DNA from: Actinomycetales bacterium Actino_02 | GTDB lineage: Bacteria > Actinomycetota > Actinomycetes > Propionibacteriales > Propionibacteriaceae | Assembly: GCA_001603275.1 (NCBI GenBank) | Contig: LUYM01000019.1 | Location: 1-53,361 of the forward strand | Reading direction: 5' to 3' | DNA length: 53,361 bases | In this document: piece by piece, positions 1-5,843 of the stretch | Position numbering within the stretch: the first letter of the stretch is position 1 | Layout of the letters: every line of letters starts with the position of its first letter | Translations under genes and position numbers: made by a program | Notes under the pieces: generated by a model | Told to the model about the DNA's origin: nothing | Database searches by the model: none | What the model saw: the letters and a program-made list of their open reading frames with translations, nothing else

Positions 1-207
1 GACCACGACAGCCACTCAGGCTGCGTGACTAACCACTGTCACCTGATCGTGCAGCAGACCCGACGCTACTCGTGCGACTAGTCGCTGAAGCGGACAAATC
101 CAGGACAGTTGAGGCTTCGAACGGGTCGAGTTGAGCGTGGGTTCTGGCTGGACTCTGCCGGTGCTGGCAGGATCGAGCGGTGGGCAACGGGCAGCGAGGG
201 GATCTCC

Positions 208-609
208 GTGGCGGACAGTCCAGGTGAGGGCATGAGCGAGGCGGACAAAGAGCGCGCCCACGACGTCCGACTTCAGAAGCTCGAGTTGGTCTGGGGCTTC
301 CTGAGGTTAGTCGTAATAGGGGTGTTCGTGGTCGTCTGCGTAGCTCTGTGCATCCCCCTTTCGCAAGTGCTCGCAGGAACAACCACTGTTGTCAACGTGA
401 ACGTCGCACTTGCCTTCTCGGTGTCAATGACCTTCACGGCGTCAGTTGCTGGCGTGGGTTGGTACAACGCGCGGAAGGGACAGAAGAGGGCAGAGCAGCT
501 CCTTCGCGAGGCACGAGCGGAGATCCGGGCACTCAAGACGTCGATCGCAGCGGGGGCAGCGGTCCAACCTATGCTTGGTAATGAGGGTGGGGAGAGCGAG
601 GCAAGATGA
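208..609 (+). CDS. Small two-span membrane protein, unknown function
   Basis: I do not recognise this 133-residue protein. It has a charged N-terminus, then two hydrophobic segments (around FLRLVVIGVFVVVCVALCI and VALAFSVSMTFTASVAGVGW) separated by a short polar loop. A basic, helical, coiled-coil-like tail (KRAEQLLREARAEIRALKT) follows, so both ends are probably cytoplasmic. I chose the GTG at 208 because GAGGGGA lies a few bases upstream; an ATG at 232 is the alternative. The stop overlaps the ATG of the next gene, so the two are probably translated together. It could be an accessory membrane protein of the element. No catalytic motif is visible. Confidence 0.5.
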   Translation: MADSPGEGMSEADKERAHDVRLQKLELVWGFLRLVVIGVFVVVCVALCIPLSQVLAGTTTVVNVNVALAFSVSMTFTASVAGVGWYNARKGQKRAEQLLREARAEIRALKTSIAAGAAVQPMLGNEGGESEAR

Positions 610-1118
610 CCGCCATTACGTTGATACTCGTCGTGGGCACTGCGGTGGGGTTTGCCCTGACGTGCGTCCTTCTTGTTCCGGCAATGAGCAGGACCTTCTA
701 CTCGAACTCGATGTACGACATTGCAGGTGAGCTCGATCAGGCTCTCACTGAGGGCAAGATGCCAGAGCTCTCCTACCCAAGGCGAGCTCTGGACGCGCTC
801 TACTTCCTCGCCGAGAATCCGAAGAACGCCAGCCTCGTCATGATGTTCCATGATGGTGAGGTGCCCGAACTGGAGATCGAGCTGGAGCAGTTCAATCGCG
901 GATCGACTTCCAGCCAGCAGAAGCTGTTGCACAAGCTCGTCCGGCGCGGTGCTTGGCTGACGGGGCGTCAGATGGTTTGGAACTCCATTGGGTGGTTGCC
1001 ACTCTATGGGTTGATTCGAGTGACCCTGCTCAAGCGCTTCGTATGGGATTGGCTGTTCGGAGATCGACGGAAAGTCGCAGTCACGGAGCGCGACCTCATG
1101 ATGGCACCGGTCTGCTAG
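606..1118 (+). CDS. Small membrane protein, unknown function
   Basis: A 170-residue protein that I cannot assign to a family. It opens with one strong transmembrane segment (residues about 4-26). A charged region with a helical DALYFLAENPKN stretch follows, and a weaker hydrophobic patch (SIGWLPLYGLIRVTLL) near residue 128 may be a second span or a membrane-associated helix. The basic tail ends in a cysteine. Its ATG overlaps the stop of the preceding membrane gene (ATGA), which indicates an operon of two. This pair is on the + strand while the neighbouring element genes are on the - strand, so the two sets converge near 1118-1218. Confidence 0.5.
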   Translation: MTAITLILVVGTAVGFALTCVLLVPAMSRTFYSNSMYDIAGELDQALTEGKMPELSYPRRALDALYFLAENPKNASLVMMFHDGEVPELEIELEQFNRGSTSSQQKLLHKLVRRGAWLTGRQMVWNSIGWLPLYGLIRVTLLKRFVWDWLFGDRRKVAVTERDLMMAPVC

Positions 1119-1156
1119 ACCCGACTTCGCGCTACCAGCGCCGGCCGACGATACGG

Positions 1157-1181
1157 ATGACGTAACCCTGGCTTACGTCAT
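1157..1181. promoter_or_regulatory. Perfect 9-bp inverted repeat between convergent genes
   Basis: Arms ATGACGTAA (1157-1165) and TTACGTCAT (1173-1181) are perfect complements with a 7-base spacer CCCTGGC. The repeat lies between the + strand membrane gene pair and the - strand HTH gene. No T-run follows on either strand, so a protein-binding site is as likely as a terminator. Confidence 0.4.
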
Positions 1182-1217
1182 GTTGGAACTGGTCTGTGCT
1201 GATGGCCTCAGCGGCGC

Positions 1218-1409
1218 TTAGGGCATGCCCTCCAGCCAGCGCTCGAGTTCCGCGCTCAGGATCACGCCCTTGGCGCTCGGGTGGCCGCCAACCTGAGGAT
1301 GCGACTCTCGAAGGTCCCCGGCCATGATGGCGCGCTTGATCGTCGCTTCGCTGTAGCCAGTCGCCTCAGCCGCCTCAGACCGCGAGTAGGCCAACTTCGG
1401 CTTCTCCAC
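1218..1409 (-). CDS. Excisionase-like helix-turn-helix protein
   Basis: About 63 residues with the layout of small MerR/excisionase-type DNA-binding proteins. An N-terminal HTH (SRSEAAEATGYSEATIKRAI) leads into a basic wing region (GDLRESHPQVGGHPSAKGVI) and a closing ELERWLEGMP helix. It closely resembles the 62-residue protein at 2007-2195. I chose the GTG at 1409 because AAAGGG lies upstream and the size then matches the paralogue. The reading frame stays open much further upstream only because it runs through the palindromic block. It could act as a directionality factor or a small repressor. The family is supported by the sequence; the role is inferred. Confidence 0.6.
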   Translation of the reverse strand: MEKPKLAYSRSEAAEATGYSEATIKRAIMAGDLRESHPQVGGHPSAKGVILSAELERWLEGMP

Positions 1410-1441
1410 GTCACCAGCCCTTTCGGCTTGCTCCGGAGTTG

Positions 1442-1677
1442 GGGTATCCACAGTATGGAGACCCAAGGGTGTCACTACTAGTGACCCCCTTCCGGCCGGG
1501 GGGGGTGCGCCCGGTGGGTGCCCAAAGGGTGTCCATACTGTCGACACCCTTCGGCCGGCGAGAAGGGGTATACGACAGCGTGTAGCCCCCAAGGGTGTGG
1601 ATTGAGTCCACCCCCAAGGGCCCGGACTATCTCGGACCCTTGGAAGGGGAAGGGGGTGCAGACTGCGCACCCCCCTT
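1442..1677. repeat. Cluster of seven related palindromes
   Basis: Seven inverted repeats follow each other, most exactly 23 bp in the core and flanked AA...TT. P1 1442-1464 (GGGTATCCA/TGGAGACCC). P2 1465-1491 (AAGGGTGTCAC/GTGACCCCCTT). P3 1525-1551 (AAGGGTGTC/GACACCCTT). P4 1566-1588 (imperfect, with a bulge). P5 1591-1617 (GGGTGTGGA/TCCACCCCC). P6 1614-1643 (CCAAGGGCCC/GGACCCTTGG). P7 1650-1677 (GGGGGTGC/GCACCCCC). The outer GGG...CCC is shared, while the inner arm bases differ between copies but still pair within each copy. P2 and P3 are also followed by similar CCTTC(C)GGCCGG flanks. The block fills the gap between two HTH genes. It may be an operator array, replication or transfer iterons, or structured repeats. 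Confidence 0.75.
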
Positions 1678-1697
1678 TGGGGTCCGGTCCGGCTTGA

Positions 1698-1997
1698 TCA
1701 GCCGATCTCCCGAAACCTCTGCTGGGCGGCTTGCCGCGACATACCCAACGCGGCGCCGATAGCTCCCCAAGACTCGCCTCCGGCTCGGGCCATCTGCACG
1801 GCGACGCCGATCTGTTCGTCAACCTTCGTTGACAGGCGCGCTAGCCCACTGAGTTCCCAGATGTCCCCTTCGTCGCTCAATCCGCTCGCGAGCCCATTGA
1901 TGGCGGTGACGAGTCTCTCCTCCTTCGTGAGGCGGTCCCGTCGAATGCCGCCACCGATGAGTTCGTCGGGATCAGTCAAGGCCTTGGGATTCCTCAT
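1698..1997 (-). CDS. Small HTH-containing protein, sigma region 4-like C-terminus
   Basis: A 99-residue protein. The N-terminal half is charged and helical. The C-terminus (ARAGGESWGAIGAALGMSRQ followed by AAQQRFREIG) is a helix-turn-helix like those of sigma region 4 or small actinobacterial regulators, where a similar 'W..IG..LG.S.QAA..R' pattern recurs. It starts at an ATG 9 bases after the stop of the upstream excisionase-like gene, with AAGGTAAG overlapping that stop as a possible ribosome site. The palindrome cluster starts 21 bases downstream of its stop. A DNA-binding role is likely; the target is unknown. Confidence 0.55.
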   Translation of the reverse strand: MRNPKALTDPDELIGGGIRRDRLTKEERLVTAINGLASGLSDEGDIWELSGLARLSTKVDEQIGVAVQMARAGGESWGAIGAALGMSRQAAQQRFREIG

Positions 1998-2006
1998 GAT
2001 GTCAAC

Positions 2007-2195
2007 TTACCTTGACGCCGTGAGCCAGCGCTTGAGTTCCTCGGCGAGGATCACGGGCTTGCTGAGTTCACGCCCGCCGACCGAGGGTCGGACAGGGACG
2101 AGATCCCCCGTGTGAACGGCCTTCTTGATCACGTCGATGCTGTAGCCGGTCACCCGGGCGGCGTCGGCGTAGTTGTAGGCGAGGGGCTCGTTCAT
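2007..2195 (-). CDS. Excisionase-like helix-turn-helix protein
   Basis: A 62-residue winged-HTH protein with the pattern YADAARVTGYSIDVIKKAV, a GDLVPVRPSVGGRELSKPV wing and a terminal AEELKRWLTASR helix. It is the nearest relative in the window of the 1218-1409 protein: both share TGYS..(V/T)IK(K/R)A, a wing glycine pair and a final ERWL/KRWL. Its ATG overlaps the TGA of the preceding HTH gene (TGATG), so the two are probably translationally coupled. Such proteins bend DNA for excision or act as small repressors; which applies here cannot be told from sequence. Confidence 0.6.
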   Translation of the reverse strand: MNEPLAYNYADAARVTGYSIDVIKKAVHTGDLVPVRPSVGGRELSKPVILAEELKRWLTASR

Positions 2196-2419
2196 CAGAC
2201 AGCCTCAGATGTGCGGGTCATCCAGTCGTCGAGCCAGGACTGGCGGATCTTGATCTTTCCCAGCTGCTTGACGGCCTTGAGGTGAGCCGGGTCGGATTCG
2301 GGCTTGGAGTAGTGTCGGCGCAGTTCCCGCTCGGAGACGTTGCTATGACTCACTGCCTGGGGCAACGTCATCCAGGGGTCGGGGGTGGGCATGGCGCTTC
2401 GGTCGGTGCGTTGACCCAT
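2195..2419 (-). CDS. Excisionase-like helix-turn-helix protein
   Basis: A 74-residue protein with an HTH-like segment (LPQAVSHSNVSERELRRHY), a middle linker and a basic wing (AVKQLGKIKIRQSWLDDWM). The tail resembles that of the next gene upstream (GKIKIRHSALEDWIARTSEP against GKIKIRQSWLDDWMTRTSEA), so the two are probably diverged duplicates. I chose the ATG at 2419 because AAGGAG lies 10 bases upstream. The frame is open further upstream, but that part overlaps the neighbouring gene out of frame. Its stop overlaps the start of the 2007-2195 gene. Confidence 0.6.
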   Translation of the reverse strand: MGQRTDRSAMPTPDPWMTLPQAVSHSNVSERELRRHYSKPESDPAHLKAVKQLGKIKIRQSWLDDWMTRTSEAV

Positions 2420-2444
2420 TGACCTGATTCTCCTTGATCTAGAT

Positions 2445-2666
2445 CTAGGCGGGCTCGGAGGTCCGTGCGATCCAGTCCTCCAGGGCGGAGTGGCGGATCT
2501 TGATCTTCCCGGCGTGCCTGATTGCTGCGAGGTGCAGCGGATGCTCGTCGGCCCGGTTGATGCAGTCGCGCAGGTATGAGTCGGAGCATCCGGAGTAGGT
2601 GCAGGCCTCGCGGATGGTGAGCAGCGGATCACCGAGAGTTGACGCATGGTTGGGGTTCTGGTTCAT
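2445..2666 (-). CDS. Excisionase-like helix-turn-helix protein
   Basis: A 73-residue protein of the helix_turn_helix/excisionase type: LLTIREACTYSGCSDSYLRD forms the HTH, followed by a basic wing (GKIKIRHSALEDWI) and the tail ARTSEPA. The tail is nearly the same as that of the 2195-2419 product, which points to gene duplication in place. It begins at an ATG 13 bases after the preceding stop, with a GGTGAGGAC stretch upstream. Role inferred as DNA bending, recombination directionality or repression. Confidence 0.6.
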   Translation of the reverse strand: MNQNPNHASTLGDPLLTIREACTYSGCSDSYLRDCINRADEHPLHLAAIRHAGKIKIRHSALEDWIARTSEPA

Positions 2667-2679
2667 CGGTCCTACGTCC

Positions 2680-2901
2680 TCACCTCACTGTGTGTGCGTC
2701 GATGTACGCCTCAAGGTCGGTGAGGCGCACCTTCCAGCGCCCGCCGATCTTGGCGGCGATCAGGCGGTCCTTGCCCTGGTTGCCGATCGCTCGTCGTACG
2801 GTCCGCTCGTCCATGTCGAGCGCTTCGGCTACGGCGGCCAGCGACAGCAGCCTAGGAAGGTGCCCGACTGTCTCGCGCCGCGGCCCACTCGGCGTAGTCA
2901 T
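2680..2901 (-). CDS. Excisionase-like helix-turn-helix protein
   Basis: This protein (73 residues from the ATG at 2901; a second ATG at 2913 is possible) is the most canonical excisionase-type HTH in the group: LLSLAAVAEALDMDERTVRRAI is the HTH, RLIAAKIGGRWKVRLTDLEA is the wing with the usual IGG-W-R pattern, and YIDAHTVR closes it. The ATG at 2901 has GGAGACC just upstream. In integrative elements this kind of protein commonly acts as Xis beside an integrase, yet no integrase is seen here. It is the first of five such genes in the same direction. Confidence 0.7.
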   Translation of the reverse strand: MTTPSGPRRETVGHLPRLLSLAAVAEALDMDERTVRRAIGNQGKDRLIAAKIGGRWKVRLTDLEAYIDAHTVR

Positions 2902-2929
2902 CACGGTCTCCATCCTCGTGGGCTGGGGC

Positions 2930-3442
2930 TCATCGACGGTTCCTTTCGATGTCGGAGACCAGTTCGGTCAGGGTGATGCCGGCGAAGTCGGCGACAGCGG
3001 CTAGCTCTCGCAGGGTGAAGGTGCGCACCCCCATGCCGCGGCTGATGATGCTGAACTCGGGCTGGCTGATCCCGAGCAGCATCGCGGCGTCGAACTGATT
3101 CGAGCTAGCGTCGGCGAACGCCTGCCGCACCGTCTTGCCGATAGCCGCCCACAGGCCGTCCGTGTCGTGGTCTGCGGCGTACTCGAACTCAGGATCGAAC
3201 ATCCACACCGCCCGCACCAGCACGTCGATCAACTGGACGACGTGCTCGGGAGTGAAGCCCATGTCGAGGTCCGCGACCTGGATGTCGATGAACCGAGCGT
3301 CGTCACTCTGGTTCAAGTACACGCAGGCGGTCTCAATGTCGGTGGACAGCTTGTGTGCGTGGCCCAGGAACGAGCCGTCGATGTCGTTCACGTGTTCGGT
3401 GCACCAGGCGGGGCACCGGGTCAGGACGGCGGTGGCGGTCAT
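2930..3442 (-). CDS. DUF6907-like protein with a C-terminal HTH
   Basis: A 170-residue protein. The N-terminal part has the CPAWCTEH signature and spaced histidines (FLGHAHKLS) seen in DUF6907-type proteins of actinobacterial mobile elements. It continues with a strand-rich section (RFIDIQVADLDMG) and a helical middle. The last 60 residues look like a lambda-repressor/XRE-type HTH (FDAAMLLGISQPEFSIISRG, then a LRELAAVADFAG helix pair). Its ATG overlaps the stop of the upstream gene (ATGA). The pairing suggests a small regulatory protein. The family call rests on recall of the motif only. Confidence 0.55.
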   Translation of the reverse strand: MTATAVLTRCPAWCTEHVNDIDGSFLGHAHKLSTDIETACVYLNQSDDARFIDIQVADLDMGFTPEHVVQLIDVLVRAVWMFDPEFEYAADHDTDGLWAAIGKTVRQAFADASSNQFDAAMLLGISQPEFSIISRGMGVRTFTLRELAAVADFAGITLTELVSDIERNRR

Positions 3443-3855
3443 GCTGCGACCGGCTTCGCGTTGAGCTTGATACGGCGCTTGTCCGCCTTCTCCATCGCGG
3501 TCAGGAATGACTCGCGGGCATCCCGGCCCAGGCCGAAGAAGTCATCGAGCCTCAGCAGCCGGCGAGCGCCATCCTTCGCTCGGGTACGCACATACCGGAC
3601 GGTCCACGGAGCGTCCCCGATCGCCTCGAGGTAGATCCTCCACGTTCCGTCCGGAAGCAATCCGCTGGCGACCGCCCGGCCATGAATGGGGGCACCCTCG
3701 ACCGTCCAGTCGTGCGCGAACTCGTGCGGCTCGTGATCCACCGCAGCCCAGCAACCCTTCCGAGTGCACCCCTCGCGGTGCCCGGAGAAGCCTCCCCGCG
3801 ACAACTCCGACCACCGACGACTGACCTCGGACTTCTCGGTAACTACATGCGCCAT
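3439..3855 (-). CDS. Hypothetical protein of the integrated element
   Basis: I do not recognise this 138-residue protein. The start at 3855 is favoured by GAGGGAGC about 6 bases upstream; the longer open frame runs toward the tRNA and has no better site. Visible features are a basic N-terminus, a small CTRKGC cysteine pair with nearby histidines (HEPHEFAHDW), a strand-rich middle (DGTWRIYLEAIGDAPW), and a Lys/Arg-rich helical C-terminus (MEKADKRRIKLNAK). A nucleic-acid-binding role would fit but is not shown. It is the first gene of the - strand run and is coupled to the DUF6907-like gene by a 4-base overlap. Confidence 0.5.
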   Translation of the reverse strand: MAHVVTEKSEVSRRWSELSRGGFSGHREGCTRKGCWAAVDHEPHEFAHDWTVEGAPIHGRAVASGLLPDGTWRIYLEAIGDAPWTVRYVRTRAKDGARRLLRLDDFFGLGRDARESFLTAMEKADKRRIKLNAKPVAA

Positions 3856-3941
3856 GATCTTGCTCCCTCTCGTGATGTGGGAGACCAACGCTGCCCGCCG
3901 AGGCTGACAGTTCCGGTCTCCCGGTGGTGGGAGCGGGCGTG

Positions 3942-3961
3942 ATGTTGCACGCATGTTGCAC
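3942..3961. repeat. Direct repeat beside the tRNA, possible integrase arm sites
   Basis: ATGTTGCAC occurs twice, at 3942-3950 and 3953-3961, separated by two bases and lying 60-80 bases from the tRNA 3' end. Closely spaced short direct repeats flanking a tRNA target are the usual form of arm-type sites for tyrosine integrases. That function is inferred only. Confidence 0.35.
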
Positions 3962-3970
3962 GGCAACAAG

Positions 3971-4015
3971 AAAGCCGCTCCGCTAGATTGTTTATTCCCT
4001 AGTCAGAGCGGCTTT
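3971..4015 (-). terminator. Hairpin downstream of tRNA-Ala
   Basis: Perfect 10-bp inverted repeat AAAGCCGCTC (3971-3980) and GAGCGGCTTT (4006-4015), with a shorter CTAG/CTAG pairing in the loop. It starts 6 bases after the tRNA 3' end, and the - strand reads CTTTCTTGTT after the stem, so it probably ends the tRNA transcript. It could instead belong to the attachment region. Confidence 0.55.
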
Positions 4016-4020
4016 CGCGG

Positions 4021-4096
4021 TGGTGGAGCTAACGGGATTCGAACCCGTGGCCTCTTCCATGCCATGGAAGCGCGCTACCAACTGCGCCATAGCCCC
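4021..4096 (-). tRNA. tRNA-Ala (anticodon GGC)
   Basis: A full 76-base cloverleaf with an encoded CCA end. The acceptor stem GGGGCTA pairs with TAGCTCC and contains the G3-T70 wobble that marks alanine tRNAs. The anticodon stem CTTCC/GGAAG holds the 7-base loop ATGGCAT, giving anticodon GGC, which reads GCC. The T-arm has GGTTCGAATCC. A TAGAGT sequence (4119-4124 on the - strand) sits about 23 bases upstream of the mature 5' end and may be its -10 box. The 3' end faces the small-gene region and is the probable attachment site of the element. Confidence 0.97.
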
Positions 4097-4164
4097 AAGT
4101 CCCTGAGGACGAGGCCATACTCTACCCAACACAGGGCACAGAACACCAAATCGAGGTGCTGCGA

Positions 4165-4878
4165 CTACGTGGAGACGGCGTGGACGGGGTCGTCCGCCGC
4201 CCCAATGGCCCGTCGGGAGAGCCACCCCTGGTGCGTCAGGATAATCGCCACCAGCCAGGTCAGCCCGAGGCTCCAGCCCAGGGCGACGTCACTAGGCCAG
4301 TGGTGGCCGAGGTAGACCCGGCTCAGGCCCATCGCGACGATCCAGGCCGACGCCGCCACGACGGCGACGATCCGGACCCAGGCCCGACGGGCCAGCCAGC
4401 AGGTCAGATAGGCCAGCGCCCCGATGATGGCTGTGCTGTTCAGAGTGTGACCGGACGGGAAGCTGAAGCTGTCCTCGAACGGCGCCACCGCCCCGGAGAC
4501 ATCGGGACGAGTCAGCCGGAAGATTGCCTTCAGCGACTCCGTGGTGCCCACCGAACACACCGGAACGATCAGCATCACCGTCCAGACGGCGGCTCGTCGA
4601 TAGACCAGGAACAGGGCGGTGGTGGCGACCAGCCCGATCACCAGCATCGGTAGCGTTCGGCCCAGATTGGTGAAGTCGGTGACCAGTTGTCCGCCCAGCG
4701 GCGTCCGGACGGTCAGAACCCAGTTGTGAATAGCCAGATCCGTGGCCGAGACCCACGGTAGCCACAGGCGTCCGGCCACGATCAGCACATCGACGACCAG
4801 CAAGCCCCACAACACCGCTCGCAGCCGCGGACGGGTCACCCTGGCCGGTGGTGCGGGCTGGGGCTCTGCGTGGCTCAT
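4165..4878 (-). CDS. PAP2-family membrane phosphatase
   Basis: A 237-residue integral membrane phosphatase of the phosphatidic-acid phosphatase 2 superfamily. It carries the three family motifs in order: KAIFRLTRP (K-x6-RP), PSGH, and SRVYLGHHWPSD (SR-x5-H-x3-D), which form the active site for phosphoester hydrolysis. About five or six hydrophobic spans surround them, as expected for undecaprenyl-diphosphate or lipid phosphatases. I chose the ATG at 4878, which leaves a short cytoplasmic N-terminus; a TAGCCT box 8 bases upstream suggests a nearly leaderless transcript. The substrate (lipid phosphate or undecaprenyl diphosphate) cannot be told from sequence. Confidence 0.88.
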   Translation of the reverse strand: MSHAEPQPAPPARVTRPRLRAVLWGLLVVDVLIVAGRLWLPWVSATDLAIHNWVLTVRTPLGGQLVTDFTNLGRTLPMLVIGLVATTALFLVYRRAAVWTVMLIVPVCSVGTTESLKAIFRLTRPDVSGAVAPFEDSFSFPSGHTLNSTAIIGALAYLTCWLARRAWVRIVAVVAASAWIVAMGLSRVYLGHHWPSDVALGWSLGLTWLVAIILTHQGWLSRRAIGAADDPVHAVST

Positions 4879-4886
4879 GCGTCCCG

Positions 4887-4892
4887 AGGCTA
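4887..4892 (-). promoter_or_regulatory. -10 box of the PAP2 gene
   Basis: TAGCCT on the - strand ends 8 bases before the ATG at 4878, which would give an RNA with almost no 5' leader. No clear -35 or Shine-Dalgarno sequence is present. Confidence 0.4.
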
Positions 4893-4983
4893 CCGAATCC
4901 TCGGTATTGCCGGAATCTGGGCAGCCTCGGGCGGGTTGGGGTACATGAGTGATGAATAGCTCGACTCGACGAAAGGTACAGAC

Positions 4984-5406
4984 ATGACCGTTAGTTCCGC
5001 ACAGGCCCACTGGGAGGGCTCGCTCTTCGAGGGCCAAGGTGAGGTCGAGTTCCTCAGCTCCAGCCTGGGCAGTGTCGAGGTCGACTGGAAGTCTCGTGCC
5101 GGCGAAGGTGGCACCAAGACCACCCCGGAGGAGCTGATCGCCGCTGCCCACTCGGCCTGTTACTCGATGGCCCTGTCCAACGCCTTGGCCGGCAACGGGA
5201 CGCCGCCGGCCACCCTCGACACCAAAGCTGAGGTGACCTTCGTCCCGGGCCAGGGGATCACCGGCATCGCCTTGACCGTGAAGGCCTCTGTTCCCAACCT
5301 GACCCCGGCGGAGTTCGCCACCTTCGCCGAGGGAGCCAAGGTGGGCTGCCCGGTCTCGGTGGCCCTGGCCGGCACCACCATCACGCTGGACGCCACGCTG
5401 ATCTGA
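4984..5406 (+). CDS. osmC: OsmC/Ohr-family peroxidase
   Basis: A 140-residue cytoplasmic protein of the OsmC family, which reduces organic hydroperoxides with a cysteine pair. The two reactive cysteines are visible: C59 in AAHSACYSM on the central helix and C122 in AKVGCPVS. The TTPEELIAAAHSACY stretch is typical of the OsmC subgroup rather than Ohr. Length is normal. The ATG has GAAAGG 8 bases upstream. It is followed closely by a DoxX-like gene. A role in peroxide defence is known for the family; which peroxide it uses here is not shown. Confidence 0.88.
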   Translation: MTVSSAQAHWEGSLFEGQGEVEFLSSSLGSVEVDWKSRAGEGGTKTTPEELIAAAHSACYSMALSNALAGNGTPPATLDTKAEVTFVPGQGITGIALTVKASVPNLTPAEFATFAEGAKVGCPVSVALAGTTITLDATLI

Positions 5407-5468
5407 GTGTGACCACGGTGGGGGCGTCCGCTGGGCGTCCCCACCACCTACTCGAACCGGGGGTTCGC

Positions 5469-5843
5469 ATGGAGATCGTGATGTGGGTGGCCACGGGGTT
5501 CTTGGCGGTCGCCTTCCTCGGGGCCGGCACCTACAAGCTCAGCCAACCCAAGGAACGACTCGCCACCTCCGGGACGGGCTGGGTGGAGGACTTCAGCCCG
5601 GTCACGATCAAGCTGATCGCCGCCGCAGAGCTGGCCGGGGCGATCGGCCTAGTGCTGCCACCTCTGGTCGGTATCGCCGCGGTGCTGTCGCCGATCGCCG
5701 CTGCCTGCCTGGCCCTGACCATGCTCGGCGCCGTGCTGGTACACCTGCGCCGCCGAGAGTTTCGTGGGCTGATTCCGGCCCTGGTGCTGATGTTCCTGGC
5801 GATCTTCGTCGCCGTCGGACGCTTTGCGATCGTGCCGTTCTGA
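5469..5843 (+). CDS. DoxX-like membrane protein
   Basis: A 124-residue protein with four hydrophobic helices, a GAGTYKLSQPKE loop after the first helix and a short basic loop (HLRRREFRG) before the last. This is the layout of DoxX/DoxD-like proteins, which sit in the membrane and are often linked to redox or stress functions. The ATG at 5469 starts directly at helix 1; a GTG at 5409 would add 20 residues of unlikely composition. It lies 63 bases after osmC on the same strand, so both may share a transcript. Its stop directly abuts the stop of the convergent glycogen phosphorylase gene (TGATCA). Confidence 0.75.
   Translation: MEIVMWVATGFLAVAFLGAGTYKLSQPKERLATSGTGWVEDFSPVTIKLIAAAELAGAIGLVLPPLVGIAAVLSPIAAACLALTMLGAVLVHLRRREFRGLIPALVLMFLAIFVAVGRFAIVPF

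Larger units (their letters stand above)
1..4020. mobile_element. Probable end of an integrated genetic element abutting tRNA-Ala
   Basis: The stretch between the left window edge and the 3' end of tRNA-Ala is packed with very small genes typical of actinobacterial integrative elements or prophages: several excisionase-like HTH proteins, a DUF6907-like protein and orphan membrane proteins. Housekeeping genes begin only beyond the tRNA. The 3' end of a tRNA is a classic target of tyrosine integrases, and a short direct repeat (3942-3961) lies beside it. No integrase, relaxase, replication or structural phage gene is visible, and the left boundary is outside the window, so element type and completeness are unknown. 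Bases 1-207 contain nothing I can support. The assignment is inferred from context. Confidence 0.45.

Noticed and set aside
1411-1822. Several open frames through the palindrome block
   Set aside because: Their products just translate the repeats, and each frame lacks a ribosome site. The symmetry explains the lack of stops.
4021-4096. A protein-coding frame (3953-4315) across the tRNA
   Set aside because: The cloverleaf, G3-T70 pair and CCA end show that the region is a tRNA; the frame has no family features.
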